From contig URPE01000018.1 in NCBI GenBank assembly GCA_900549625.1, forward strand, positions 1 through 24,682: a stretch of 24,682 nt of DNA. Reading direction: 5' to 3'. Under the pieces are notes generated by a model, which made no database searches, was not told the DNA's origin, and was given only the letters and a program-made list of their open reading frames with translations. The stretch comes from an uncultured Mycoplasmatota bacterium. GTDB lineage: Bacteria > Bacillota_I > Bacilli_A > RF39 > UBA660. This document shows positions 1 to 7,178 of the stretch, one piece after another. The position numbers and the translations under genes are program-made. How positions within the stretch are numbered: position 1 is the stretch's first letter; every line of letters begins with the position of its first letter.

Positions 1-70
1 AACTATTTCATAAAATTTATCAATTTAGACTTGACTTGTATATAGTTGGTCTTAATTTATATAAACATTT

Positions 71-925
71 CTAATTATCAAATTCATGATTAACAACATA
101 ATTAGTAATAATAACTTCTTCTACTTTACCACGTTTTTTACCATTAGCATTAATACTTCTCTTAGCTTCAATAACATGAATATGATAATCTTTATATAAT
201 TCATTAATAAAATCAGTATTATGGTTAGAAAGCATTACAAAGCATCCTTTTTGATCTAGCTCTTTAAATACTCTTGCAAGACGAGCTTGTTCATCACGTG
301 AAAACCCCTCTTCCGTATAACTAGTAAAAATACTTTTATCAGAATCATATGGTGGGTCAAAATAAATAAAATCCCCCTTTTTAGCACTTTTTAAAGCTTC
401 TTCAAAATCACACTCTAAAATACTAACATCATTATAATTTAAATATCCACATATAATCCCTAAATTTTGTCCTTCATAAGTATTAACTTTATTTTTCTTA
501 CCAAACGGAACATTAAACTCATTTTTAGAATTAACACGATACAAACCATTAAAACAAGCCTTATTTAAATAGATAGTTCTAGCTCCTCTTTCATAATCTT
601 TTAATTTAGAAAACTTCTTTTCATCACGATCTAAATTACGTATTTTATAATAATAATCTTCACTATGTAAAGTTTCATGATGATTTAATTCTTTACATAA
701 TAGACTAAACTTTCTCTCATCTTTTAAACATTTATATACATTCATAAGTTCAGTATTAGAATCACTTATAACGGCCTTTTTAGGCGATAGCTCAAATAAA
801 AGTGCTCCCCCACCCACAAATGGTTCATAGTATGTATTATACTCTTCTGGTACATACTTTAATAGTTCATTCATAATCTGTCTTTTTCCGCCAGCCCATT
901 TAACAAATGGTTTTCCCTTAATCAT
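71..925 (-). CDS. dam: Dam/DpnM-type adenine-specific DNA methyltransferase (D12 class)
   Basis: This 284-residue protein is a SAM-dependent N6-adenine DNA methyltransferase, with GATC as the probable target. Visible motifs are the N-terminal KWAGGK (residues 9-14), the SAM-binding EPFVGGG (34-40), the Dam-family stretch around NKACFNGLYRVN (121-132) and the catalytic DPPY (190-193). The motif order, SAM loop before DPPY, is the alpha class to which Dam and DpnM belong, and the length is normal. Only two bases separate the start from the toxN stop codon. Its Shine-Dalgarno GGAGG lies inside the last codons of toxN, so translation is probably coupled to the toxin. No restriction endonuclease is visible in the window, so it may be an orphan or protective methylase. 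Family assignment is firm; the GATC target rests on family resemblance. Confidence 0.93.
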   Translation of the reverse strand: MIKGKPFVKWAGGKRQIMNELLKYVPEEYNTYYEPFVGGGALLFELSPKKAVISDSNTELMNVYKCLKDERKFSLLCKELNHHETLHSEDYYYKIRNLDRDEKKFSKLKDYERGARTIYLNKACFNGLYRVNSKNEFNVPFGKKNKVNTYEGQNLGIICGYLNYNDVSILECDFEEALKSAKKGDFIYFDPPYDSDKSIFTSYTEEGFSRDEQARLARVFKELDQKGCFVMLSNHNTDFINELYKDYHIHVIEAKRSINANGKKRGKVEEVIITNYVVNHEFDN

Positions 926-927
926 AA

Positions 928-1425
928 CTAAACCTCCATATATTTAATTTTATATTCTTTACATTTTTCTTCTAAAAGATCAAAATCACAACATCTTTTT
1001 TTAACATTTATTGGCAAATGTTCTTTTTTATATTCTAGCATAAACAAATGAACTTTATTTAATAATTTTTGTTTGTTGTCATTTAAAAATGTTAATTGCT
1101 TAATTATTAAATTTTTATAATTTTTATCTTTTATTATAGGTAGAACCTTAGTTAGACAGTCTATCGGTACTGGAATCATATTATTTATATTTACTATACC
1201 CAGTGTACCATTATCTAGTTTAAAGATGTCGATATTTTTAGAATTCATAATTAAATGTTTTGGCTTAGGTGATGCAAGAGGGGCAAAATAATTATGATTA
1301 TCAATTTGATATACAACACCGATGTATGGCCTTGTACTGTTTTTATTATAGTATATTTTTTTATCAAAGCACCTTAAATAATTGACATAATCATCACTAA
1401 GAAAATAAATCTTTATACTTTTCAT
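928..1425 (-). CDS. toxN: Type III toxin-antitoxin system endoribonuclease toxin, ToxN/AbiQ family
   Basis: This 165-residue protein resembles ToxN/AbiQ/CptN, sequence-specific endoribonucleases that cleave A-rich sites in mRNA and process their own repeat RNA antitoxin. Matching features are a short beta-rich start (MKSIKIYF), PYIGVVYQIDNHNYFAPLASPK (33-54), in which the APLxSPK segment carries the Ser-Pro-Lys of the family active site (S52, K54), the IVNINNMIPV strand (78-87), and a helical C-terminus ending in DFDLLEEKCKEY. Length is typical (about 165-200). Upstream lie two exact 36-nt direct repeats followed by a terminator, the standard type III layout. The start has no strong Shine-Dalgarno. 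That fits low toxin expression from read-through past the terminator. The dam gene follows two bases later. Confidence 0.9.
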   Translation of the reverse strand: MKSIKIYFLSDDYVNYLRCFDKKIYYNKNSTRPYIGVVYQIDNHNYFAPLASPKPKHLIMNSKNIDIFKLDNGTLGIVNINNMIPVPIDCLTKVLPIIKDKNYKNLIIKQLTFLNDNKQKLLNKVHLFMLEYKKEHLPINVKKRCCDFDLLEEKCKEYKIKYMEV

Positions 1426-1540
1426 ACTTCATTGCCATCTTAACTATATTTTCAATATATATAGCTATTCCTTTCTAATTTATCAAAAAATCAAGATATT
1501 GCTATTATATTTTATATACATTTGTATGTCAACGATTTTC

Positions 1541-1576
1541 AGATAAAAATAAATGGCTAGACTATTAAGTCTAACC
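1541..1576 (-). terminator. Rho-independent terminator between antitoxin repeats and toxin
   Basis: On the minus strand, GGTTAGACT and AGTCTAGCC form a 9-bp stem (one G-U pair) with a TAAT loop at 1576-1555, followed by a T-rich tract down to 1541. It lies between the antitoxin repeats and the toxin start. In type III systems this attenuator keeps antitoxin RNA in excess over toxin mRNA. Confidence 0.85.
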
Positions 1577-1670
1577 AACTTTTTTAGTTCCCTACTTTGG
1601 CAAGGGTATTCCTTCTTTTTTAGTTCCCTACTTTGGCAAGGGTATTCCTTCTTTTGAAACTATTTGTTTC
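1555..1670 (-). ncRNA. toxI: Antitoxin RNA precursor (ToxI-like) of the type III toxin-antitoxin system
   Basis: The predicted transcript starts about 7 nt downstream of a TATAAT at 1682-1677. It begins with a small hairpin (GAAAC-loop-GTTTC, 1670-1656) and contains two identical 36-nt units. It ends at a terminator at 1576-1555, before the ToxN-like toxin. Each unit, read on the minus strand, has CCCU (positions 11-14) able to pair with AGGG (24-27). The 5' GG (5-6) can reach the loop CC (17-18), which would permit an H-type pseudoknot like that of ToxI. Units end in an A-run (CTAAAAA/AGAAGG), the kind of A-rich junction ToxN cleaves. The pseudoknot and cleavage point are inferred. Confidence 0.85.
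1581..1652 (-). repeat. Two perfect 36-nt tandem direct repeats (antitoxin units)
   Basis: Bases 1581-1616 and 1617-1652 are identical, with a 36-nt period and no spacer. Only two or three bases of a partial further unit flank them. The perfect identity in such AT-rich DNA, and the position upstream of a ToxN-like gene, mark them as processed antitoxin units rather than a CRISPR or random duplication. ToxI-type antitoxins also have units of about 34-45 nt; two copies is at the low end. Confidence 0.95.
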
Positions 1671-1676
1671 TTTAAT

Positions 1677-1705
1677 ATTATATGAAATTTCTCTCATCTA
1701 ATACA
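1677..1705 (-). promoter_or_regulatory. Probable promoter of the antitoxin-toxN-dam operon
   Basis: A perfect TATAAT lies at 1682-1677. The hexamer 17 bp upstream (TGTATT, 1705-1700) is a poor -35, so the -10 carries the assignment. The predicted start near 1670 falls exactly at the 5' hairpin of the antitoxin RNA, which supports the placement. Confidence 0.6.
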
Positions 1706-1725
1706 TTTACATTCTAACAAATATA

Positions 1726-1740
1726 ATTTACATTGTAAAT
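1726..1740. promoter_or_regulatory. Inverted repeat upstream of the toxIN promoter
   Basis: ATTTACA-T-TGTAAAT is a perfect 7-1-7 palindrome roughly 55-70 bp upstream of the predicted antitoxin start. It could be an operator, but AT-only palindromes arise easily here. The rest of 1741-1820, up to the tupA-like stop, shows no gene and no convincing terminator. Confidence 0.3.
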
Positions 1741-1820
1741 ACCTAATGATTACCATTCTCCAATTCATAGTTATATCATTAACTAATAACATTAATAATT
1801 GTTACTAAATAATAAAATCA

Positions 1821-2714
1821 CTATTTTTTTGGTTTAATATTACTAATATCTATCCAATTTCCTAAAATCAAATCGTATTCTTCAGGTTCAAATGGAACCA
1901 TTCCAGCCCAATGAGAAAAAGTAAGTTCGCCAAAATATATTTTGCCATTAATTTCATAAAAATCAACTCTTAAATGTGGAATATCTTTTGATAAAATTTC
2001 AGCAAGTTCTTTCATTTTTTCAAAATTAAGTGGTTTACTTGGAGGTACAAGTGCATTTGGATGTCCATTTTTAATAGGCAAATGATTGAAATTTTCATCA
2101 TAAAAATCAAACTTAGTTTCTTCATTTTCATTTACGCGATCAGTTGCAATAAATAATAATTTCACCTTTCCATTAAAGCAAAAAAATTTATAATCATTAA
2201 TACCATCAGAATCATCATTTGTCATATATTTTTCGATAATAATTCTAGGCTTTACATTTTTATATGGCCATTCTTTCCAACAATTAAAATAATTTACCTT
2301 TAAACATTGATTAATCTTTCTTTTAGCTTCTTTTAGATTCAATTTACTTTTATCCTTACAAATAACTAATCCACCAGAATCATGTGTACATTTCATAACA
2401 AATTGTTGTGGGAGTTTTTCAAAATCTATATTTTCAAATTTATCATATATCCCAATAGTAGGAATAATATACTCTTCACCTATTATATTTTTAACATATT
2501 CCTTTGCTTCATATTTATCTACCATTTTAGTATATCTATCTTGTCTGTCATATATTTTTAACCATTGTAATTTTTCATTATACGTTTGTGGATTTTTCCA
2601 ATTAATTTTTTTCCCCAAATAATAATCAAAACATAAGTCTAAAAATTTTTGATCAGACATTTTTATAATATTTTTTCTTGCTAATTTTATCAAAAGTAAT
2701 TCAAATTTCTTCAT
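1821..2714 (-). CDS. TupA-like ATP-grasp protein (teichuronopeptide biosynthesis family)
   Basis: This 297-residue protein matches the ATP-grasp group named after TupA, needed for teichuronopeptide (polyglucuronate-polyglutamate) synthesis in alkaliphilic Bacillus. Recognisable segments are the N-terminal YYLGKKINWKNPQTYNEKLQWLK (32-54), the nucleotide-binding FVMKCTHDSGG (105-115), DYKFFCFNGKVKLLFIATDR (174-193) and the C-terminal LRVDFYEINGKIYFGELTFSHWAG (248-271), which supplies the acidic metal ligands. ATP-grasp enzymes join carboxylates to amines, so it could amidate uronic-acid carboxyls of this polymer; that is inference. It is the last gene of the capsule operon. Its Shine-Dalgarno (GAGGAGTG) overlaps the stop of the acyltransferase gene four bases upstream, so the two are coupled. 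Databases often label this family simply glycosyltransferase. Confidence 0.82.
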   Translation of the reverse strand: MKKFELLLIKLARKNIIKMSDQKFLDLCFDYYLGKKINWKNPQTYNEKLQWLKIYDRQDRYTKMVDKYEAKEYVKNIIGEEYIIPTIGIYDKFENIDFEKLPQQFVMKCTHDSGGLVICKDKSKLNLKEAKRKINQCLKVNYFNCWKEWPYKNVKPRIIIEKYMTNDDSDGINDYKFFCFNGKVKLLFIATDRVNENEETKFDFYDENFNHLPIKNGHPNALVPPSKPLNFEKMKELAEILSKDIPHLRVDFYEINGKIYFGELTFSHWAGMVPFEPEEYDLILGNWIDISNIKPKK

Positions 2715-2718
2715 AATT

Positions 2719-3834
2719 TCACTCCTCTAACAAATTAAAATAACAATTCACTTTTTTAATTAATTTCTGTATTTTATTACTATATTTAATTTTGTTTTTC
2801 ATTTTATTATAGATCTTGTTAAACGTTTTATTAAATATATACTGATATATTAAGGTTAATACAATACTTACTATAAAGATTATACATATTGTAATTATAA
2901 TTCTATATACAAAATAATGACTATTAATATAAAGATCATTTTTTAATATATTAAAATATAAAACTTTTCGTAAAAGATAGTTATCGTGAATCAAATAAAC
3001 TCCTATCATTGTTGATGCTATTAAATTTATGTTCTTACTTTTAAATTTTATATTTCTAAAACCCAAAAAGATAAAAATACTAGCCAACAATAGAAATATC
3101 GAATATTGCTTAGAAAAATAAAACTGATATTTATCAAATACATAATAATACTTCCCTAATTGTTGAAAAAAGAACGAACTTAAAACAGCAATTAAATACA
3201 TGCTTATACCAATAAATATATTTGAAAATATTTTATCATTTTTAACATATAAATTAATATAACCACCAATGAGATAAATAAATAATAACCATAAAAAATT
3301 ATTTTCACCTACCATTTTTATAGAAAATAAGCTTGGTAATAATGACAAAAGTACTCCAAGTAAAATCAAAAGACAAAAATATTCTTTTTTTGTTAAACTA
3401 TTAATAAATTTATTAATATAATCTGTAAAAATATAAATAATAAAATAACTTGTAATAAACCAGTAAACATTAAAAAATATAGGAAAAAAGCTTTTAATAT
3501 AATCTACCATCTGTAATGGAAAATTAAATACCGAAAGTATTAAAACTATAATGATTGAAATTATAGTTGTATTTATATACAATCGTATAGCTTTTTTAAG
3601 ATTAAACTTAGAATGAATTAAAAAATATCCACTAATTAACATAAAAATATTAACGCCTAATTTTCCATTAAACATAAATAAATTAACAATTAATTTATTT
3701 GGGAAGAAAATTATTTTATTAATATCAATATTAAGATGGAAAACAAAATGGTAAGAAACAATTAATAGCATTGCTATGATTCTTAATATTTCAAAATTAC
3801 TATTTCTATCAATATTTTGTGACTTTAATTTCAT
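2719..3834 (-). CDS. Acyltransferase-3 family membrane protein (probable polysaccharide O-acyltransferase)
   Basis: This 371-residue, highly hydrophobic protein has about ten membrane segments. It begins with the acyltransferase-3 signature: NFEILRIIAMLLIVSYHFVFH (13-33) contains the R18 and H29 expected near the active site. Such proteins (OafA, WecH) move acetyl or other short acyl groups onto sugars of O-antigens, capsules or wall polymers at the membrane. No SGNH domain is fused to the C-terminus, which ends in a Lys-rich cytoplasmic tail. The start is preceded by AGGT at a good distance. It sits between the epimerase and the TupA-like gene in the same operon. The acyl donor and acceptor sugar cannot be read from sequence. 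Confidence 0.88.
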   Translation of the reverse strand: MKLKSQNIDRNSNFEILRIIAMLLIVSYHFVFHLNIDINKIIFFPNKLIVNLFMFNGKLGVNIFMLISGYFLIHSKFNLKKAIRLYINTTIISIIIVLILSVFNFPLQMVDYIKSFFPIFFNVYWFITSYFIIYIFTDYINKFINSLTKKEYFCLLILLGVLLSLLPSLFSIKMVGENNFLWLLFIYLIGGYINLYVKNDKIFSNIFIGISMYLIAVLSSFFFQQLGKYYYVFDKYQFYFSKQYSIFLLLASIFIFLGFRNIKFKSKNINLIASTMIGVYLIHDNYLLRKVLYFNILKNDLYINSHYFVYRIIITICIIFIVSIVLTLIYQYIFNKTFNKIYNKMKNKIKYSNKIQKLIKKVNCYFNLLEE

Positions 3835-3842
3835 GCTACGAC

Positions 3843-4883
3843 CTACATATAAAATGCTTTATACCATTCTGCAAATTTTCTTAAACCATCCCTTAATGAT
3901 GTACTAGGCTTAAAGCCAAAATCATTTTCTAATGGTGTAGTATCAGCATACGTTACAGGGACATCTCCAGGTTGCATTGGTACTAATTCTTTATGTGCTT
4001 CAAAATCATAATCTTCTGGCAAAACCCCAGCCCGAACTAATTCTTCTTGCAATATTGAAACAAAATCCAATAAATTTTCAGGATTATTATTACCAATATT
4101 ATATAATGCATACGGAGGAACTGGTAAACCATCTTCACCATTTTTTTTCTCAGGTGCTTTATTCATTACTCTAATAATTCCTTCCACAATATCATCAATA
4201 TAAGTAAAGTCCCTCATACAATTCCCATAATTAAATATTTGAATTTTTTCACCATTTATTAATTTGTTTGTAAATCCAAAATATGCCATATCAGGTCTTC
4301 CGGCTGGACCATAAACAGTGAAAAATCTTAACCCTGTTGATGGAATATTATATAACTTTGAATAACTATGTGCAAACAACTCATTACTTTTTTTAGTTGC
4401 CGCATATAAAGAAACAGGATTATCAACTTTATCACTGGTAGCATAAGGAACTTTTTTATTTGAACCATAAACAGATGAACTAGACGCATATACCAAATGT
4501 TCTACTGGGTAATTTCTACAACCTTCTAATATATTGTAAAAGCCAATAATATTCGATTCTATATATGCATCTGGATTAGTAATACTATATCTAACTCCTG
4601 CTTGAGCAGCTAAATTTACAACTATCTCAGGTTTATACTCCTTAAATATTTTATCAATTAATTCTTTGTCAGATAAATTACCCTTTATAAAGACAAAATT
4701 GTTATATTTTTGTAACTTTTCTAACCTAGACTCCTTAATTTTTATATCGTAATACTCATTCATATTATCTAGCCCAATAATTTTAACAGTACTAATCTCT
4801 TGCAAAAGCTTGTTTGCCAAATTTGAACCAATAAATCCAGCTACTCCTGTTATAAATATAATTTTATTTTCCAAATTTTTCAT
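3843..4883 (-). CDS. UDP-glucuronate 4-epimerase (NAD-dependent epimerase/dehydratase, SDR)
   Basis: This SDR enzyme most likely converts UDP-GlcA to UDP-GalA in the cytoplasm. It shows the NAD-binding FITGVAGFIGSN (GxxGxxG, residues 10-21), NLAAQAGVRYSITNPDAY (around 90-107), the YASSSSVYG strand and the catalytic YAATK (Y160, K164). The AQAGVRYS and FFTVYGPAGRPDMAYF segments are characteristic of the CapI/LspL glucuronate epimerases rather than GalE. I chose the ATG at 4883 (346 residues): AGAGG lies eight bases before it, and it begins four bases after the upstream stop. An in-frame ATG at 4901 would add six residues but lacks a Shine-Dalgarno and overlaps the upstream gene. The ugd product at 16982-18148 supplies its substrate. 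Confidence 0.9.
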   Translation of the reverse strand: MKNLENKIIFITGVAGFIGSNLANKLLQEISTVKIIGLDNMNEYYDIKIKESRLEKLQKYNNFVFIKGNLSDKELIDKIFKEYKPEIVVNLAAQAGVRYSITNPDAYIESNIIGFYNILEGCRNYPVEHLVYASSSSVYGSNKKVPYATSDKVDNPVSLYAATKKSNELFAHSYSKLYNIPSTGLRFFTVYGPAGRPDMAYFGFTNKLINGEKIQIFNYGNCMRDFTYIDDIVEGIIRVMNKAPEKKNGEDGLPVPPYALYNIGNNNPENLLDFVSILQEELVRAGVLPEDYDFEAHKELVPMQPGDVPVTYADTTPLENDFGFKPSTSLRDGLRKFAEWYKAFYM

Positions 4884-4887
4884 TATT

Positions 4888-5316
4888 TTAACCTCTTTCA
4901 TTTTTTAAAATATTATTTTTTAAAATATTGTACTTATCATTCAATATTTGAACTTTATTCAATTCATTTCTATCAACTACTTTATTTTTTTTATAATCTA
5001 CTTTTATATTATATATATCTAATTGGTCAGATGTCAAATCATAATACTTGTTGTTTAATTTATTAAAGTAATGGGTTTCACCAAATAAATAATCAATCTT
5101 ATGAATTGTTCCACCGAATCTATCTTGAAAAATCATTGCAGTAATACAACATTGTCCATATGTAGGATTATTTTCATAGTTATAGTTCTTTTTTCCTTTT
5201 TCATATGTTGTGCTTATTGAGTAATTTTCTAAACATTCAATAAACAACATATCAATTTTTGTAATACCTTCATTATAATAATGAATTTGTCTTCCACTTT
5301 GTGTATAAAATTTCAT
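4888..5316 (-). CDS. YunG-like protein of unknown function with a possible Cys-His-Asp triad
   Basis: This 142-residue soluble protein resembles the poorly characterised YunG group. The recognisable pattern is NPTYGQCCITAMIFQDRFGG (50-69), then THYFNKL (81-87) and YYDLTSDQ (91-98). C56 after the GQ, H82 and D93 follow the spacing of a papain/transglutaminase-like triad, so it may be a thiol hydrolase or acyl/aminoacyl transferase; no YunG activity is known to me. It has no signal peptide and should act in the cytoplasm. It begins nine bases after the phosphopantetheinyl transferase gene with a strong AGGTAGGA, and the epimerase gene follows by four bases. Its position beside the carrier-protein cassette suggests it handles the acyl or aminoacyl group used there. 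The last 40 residues are Lys/Asn-rich and nondescript. Confidence 0.6.
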   Translation of the reverse strand: MKFYTQSGRQIHYYNEGITKIDMLFIECLENYSISTTYEKGKKNYNYENNPTYGQCCITAMIFQDRFGGTIHKIDYLFGETHYFNKLNNKYYDLTSDQLDIYNIKVDYKKNKVVDRNELNKVQILNDKYNILKNNILKNERG

Positions 5317-5325
5317 AAAACATTC

Positions 5326-5697
5326 CTACCTACATATAGTAATTACATAAGGATAAACAAGATAAGTTTTAAATTTGCCTTTTTTTGTTAATTCAGTTAT
5401 ATTCCCCAATTTAAGATTATCTCTTTTTATCATAGCCTCTCTTCTTGTCCATTCTTTAAAAAACTTGTATTTTGAATTAGTATTAATTTTTAAATATCTT
5501 TTTAAATCATCAGGTACATTTCTTATTTTTTCAACATCAATCCCAACGTTTTTAGAAGAAATAATTATAAATGTATATTTTTCTGTATGACTAATGCTTA
5601 TATGTTTATGAGAATTAACAAGATATGGTTTACCATTCTCATCTTTTCTTACTTTAAAATGTTTAGAATAATCTCTACCTCTTATTACCCTTATCAT
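5326..5697 (-). CDS. Small 4'-phosphopantetheinyl transferase (Sfp-like motifs)
   Basis: This 123-residue protein carries the phosphopantetheinyl transferase motifs: GKPYL (22-26), HISISHTEKYTFIII (32-46), VGIDVEKIR (51-59, with D54 and E56 as Mg2+ ligands) and FFKEWTRREAMIK (79-91, with W83, E87 and K91). It should transfer the phosphopantetheine arm of CoA to the carrier protein at 7179-7406. It is much shorter than Sfp (about 220 residues), lacks the N-terminal region, and has a compact C-terminus. It is close to AcpS in length but has Sfp-type motif order. Its ATG overlaps the MBOAT stop (TAATG), and GGTGA in the MBOAT tail serves as ribosome site. A carrier-specific transferase inside the cassette is unusual for Dlt-type loci. 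Confidence 0.85.
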   Translation of the reverse strand: MIRVIRGRDYSKHFKVRKDENGKPYLVNSHKHISISHTEKYTFIIISSKNVGIDVEKIRNVPDDLKRYLKINTNSKYKFFKEWTRREAMIKRDNLKLGNITELTKKGKFKTYLVYPYVITICR

Positions 5698-7175
5698 TAA
5701 AATTCACCATAAATAAAGCTTGCTGGGTTATAGCCATAACCATACATTCCATAAATTAACACTAAAAATAGTAGTCCTACAAAAATAATATACCTAAATA
5801 CAATATTTTGTTTTTCTAACCATTCATCAATTTTTACTCCATTATATTTCACTAAATCAACGAATAAAACTATTATAATTGATATGATAATTACATTTAA
5901 ATTATGCGACCCTCCAAGTAATTCTAAAATACTATTTGAAGAACTACAAAAAATACTATTTAAAAGTGTAATAAATTGTTTAAGAGAATCAGCTCTAAAT
6001 AACGTTAATCCAATAACTACTAAAAAAGTTGTTCTAATAATTTGGAACAATTGAAAGCTAAAACATTTTGTTTTAATTTTCAATTGTTTAATAAAAAAAT
6101 CAGAAATCGGTTTTAATAGCATCCCAATTAAAATTAAAAGAAAATAATACATCCCATAAACAATATACTTAATTCCATATCCATGCCATATTCCCATTAA
6201 AAACCAAACACCAAACAAAGGTAAAAATGAAGTAATAGCGTCCGCTAAAAATCTAGGTAATTTATTATGCGTCCGTATATTTAATTTCATATTAAATTTT
6301 GACATCGTAATTGGAAAAAAAATGTAATCCTTAAGCCATCTACCAAGTGTAATATGCCATCTTCTCCAAAATTCAGATATATCTTTTGAAAAAAATGGTT
6401 CTTTAAAGTTCTCTGGAATCTTAATATTAAATAAACTTCCGATTCCAATAACTATATCCATACAGCCAGAAAATTCTGTATAAATTTGTATTGCATATAA
6501 AACCATTGCTACAACTACAATACCACCTGAATAACCACCAGCAAATACCATATCAACTAAAACTGCAACTCTGTCAGCAATTATCAATTTTTTAGCAAAT
6601 CCATACAAAATCCGTAAATATCCATATTTAAAGTTATTATAGTTAAATCTACTACCCTCATATAAAGAACTAGCTACTTCATTCACTTTAATAATTGGCC
6701 CCTCTACCATTAATGGAAAAAAAGTCATAGATAAGTATAACTTAAAAAAATTATGTATTGGTTTGGTCCTACCTAAATATATATCTATAACATAACTTAA
6801 GGCAACAAGTGTATAATATGATATTCCAAGTGGAACAGCCAGTTTTAATAAATTCATATTAGTATTAAAAATATTATTAAAAGTCCCTATTATATGATTA
6901 TGTTCCTTTAAAAACACCAATAAGAATACATTTAAAACTACTGTTAACATAAATATTAACTTTTTTTGTTTTTTATACTTTTCCATCAAAATTGCAGAAA
7001 AATATACAGAAAAGATTGAAATTAATAAATATATTATATTAAACTTACAAGATATTACATAAAAAAGGGTATTTGCAATAAATAATACTATGAATCTAAC
7101 TTTTTTGGGAAATATATAATACAATAAAACAGTTAAAAATATAAATATTATAAAATCTAGTGATACAAAACTCAT
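5697..7175 (-). CDS. MBOAT-family O-acyltransferase (DltB/AlgI type)
   Basis: This 492-residue polytopic membrane protein is a DltB/AlgI-like acyltransferase that passes an acyl group across the membrane toward an extracellular polymer. Signatures are PLGISYYTLVALSYVIDIYLG (115-135), FFPLMVEGPI (152-161), YTEFSGCMDIVIGIG (232-246), the EFWRRWHITLGRWLKDYIFFP block (268-288, H274) and MGIWHG with the expected catalytic His (H331). It starts four bases after the carrier-protein stop with GGAG. The extreme C-terminus, ASFIYGEF (485-492), has the aromatic FIYxxF tail seen in AlgI-type MBOATs and in DltX microproteins. No separate dltX was found, so the relay tyrosine may be built in (Y489). In Dlt systems the partner is a phosphopantetheinylated carrier; the gene order here supports the same. 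Confidence 0.93.
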   Translation of the reverse strand: MSFVSLDFIIFIFLTVLLYYIFPKKVRFIVLFIANTLFYVISCKFNIIYLLISIFSVYFSAILMEKYKKQKKLIFMLTVVLNVFLLVFLKEHNHIIGTFNNIFNTNMNLLKLAVPLGISYYTLVALSYVIDIYLGRTKPIHNFFKLYLSMTFFPLMVEGPIIKVNEVASSLYEGSRFNYNNFKYGYLRILYGFAKKLIIADRVAVLVDMVFAGGYSGGIVVVAMVLYAIQIYTEFSGCMDIVIGIGSLFNIKIPENFKEPFFSKDISEFWRRWHITLGRWLKDYIFFPITMSKFNMKLNIRTHNKLPRFLADAITSFLPLFGVWFLMGIWHGYGIKYIVYGMYYFLLILIGMLLKPISDFFIKQLKIKTKCFSFQLFQIIRTTFLVVIGLTLFRADSLKQFITLLNSIFCSSSNSILELLGGSHNLNVIIISIIIVLFVDLVKYNGVKIDEWLEKQNIVFRYIIFVGLLFLVLIYGMYGYGYNPASFIYGEF

Positions 7176-7178
7176 TTT

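Noticed and set aside
1..70. Possible terminator after dam
   Set aside because: Only a weak, mismatched inverted repeat (AGAC...GTCT) with no proper T-tract is visible. The true end may lie outside the window.
1581..1652. Two 36-nt direct repeats as a minimal CRISPR array
   Set aside because: The units abut with no spacer, no cas genes are present, and a ToxN-like toxin and terminator follow. A type III antitoxin explains them better.
1741..1820. Terminator after the tupA-like gene
   Set aside because: A 7-bp AT-rich stem (AGTAACA/TGTTATT) is possible but no T-run follows, so read-through into the toxin-antitoxin region cannot be excluded.
3977..4174. Plus-strand open frames inside minus-strand genes (also around 5375-5590, 7228-7425, 11587-11886, 17547-17756, 19607-19834, 21334-21534)
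   Set aside because: Each lies antisense to a gene with strong motif support. None showed a convincing family motif.
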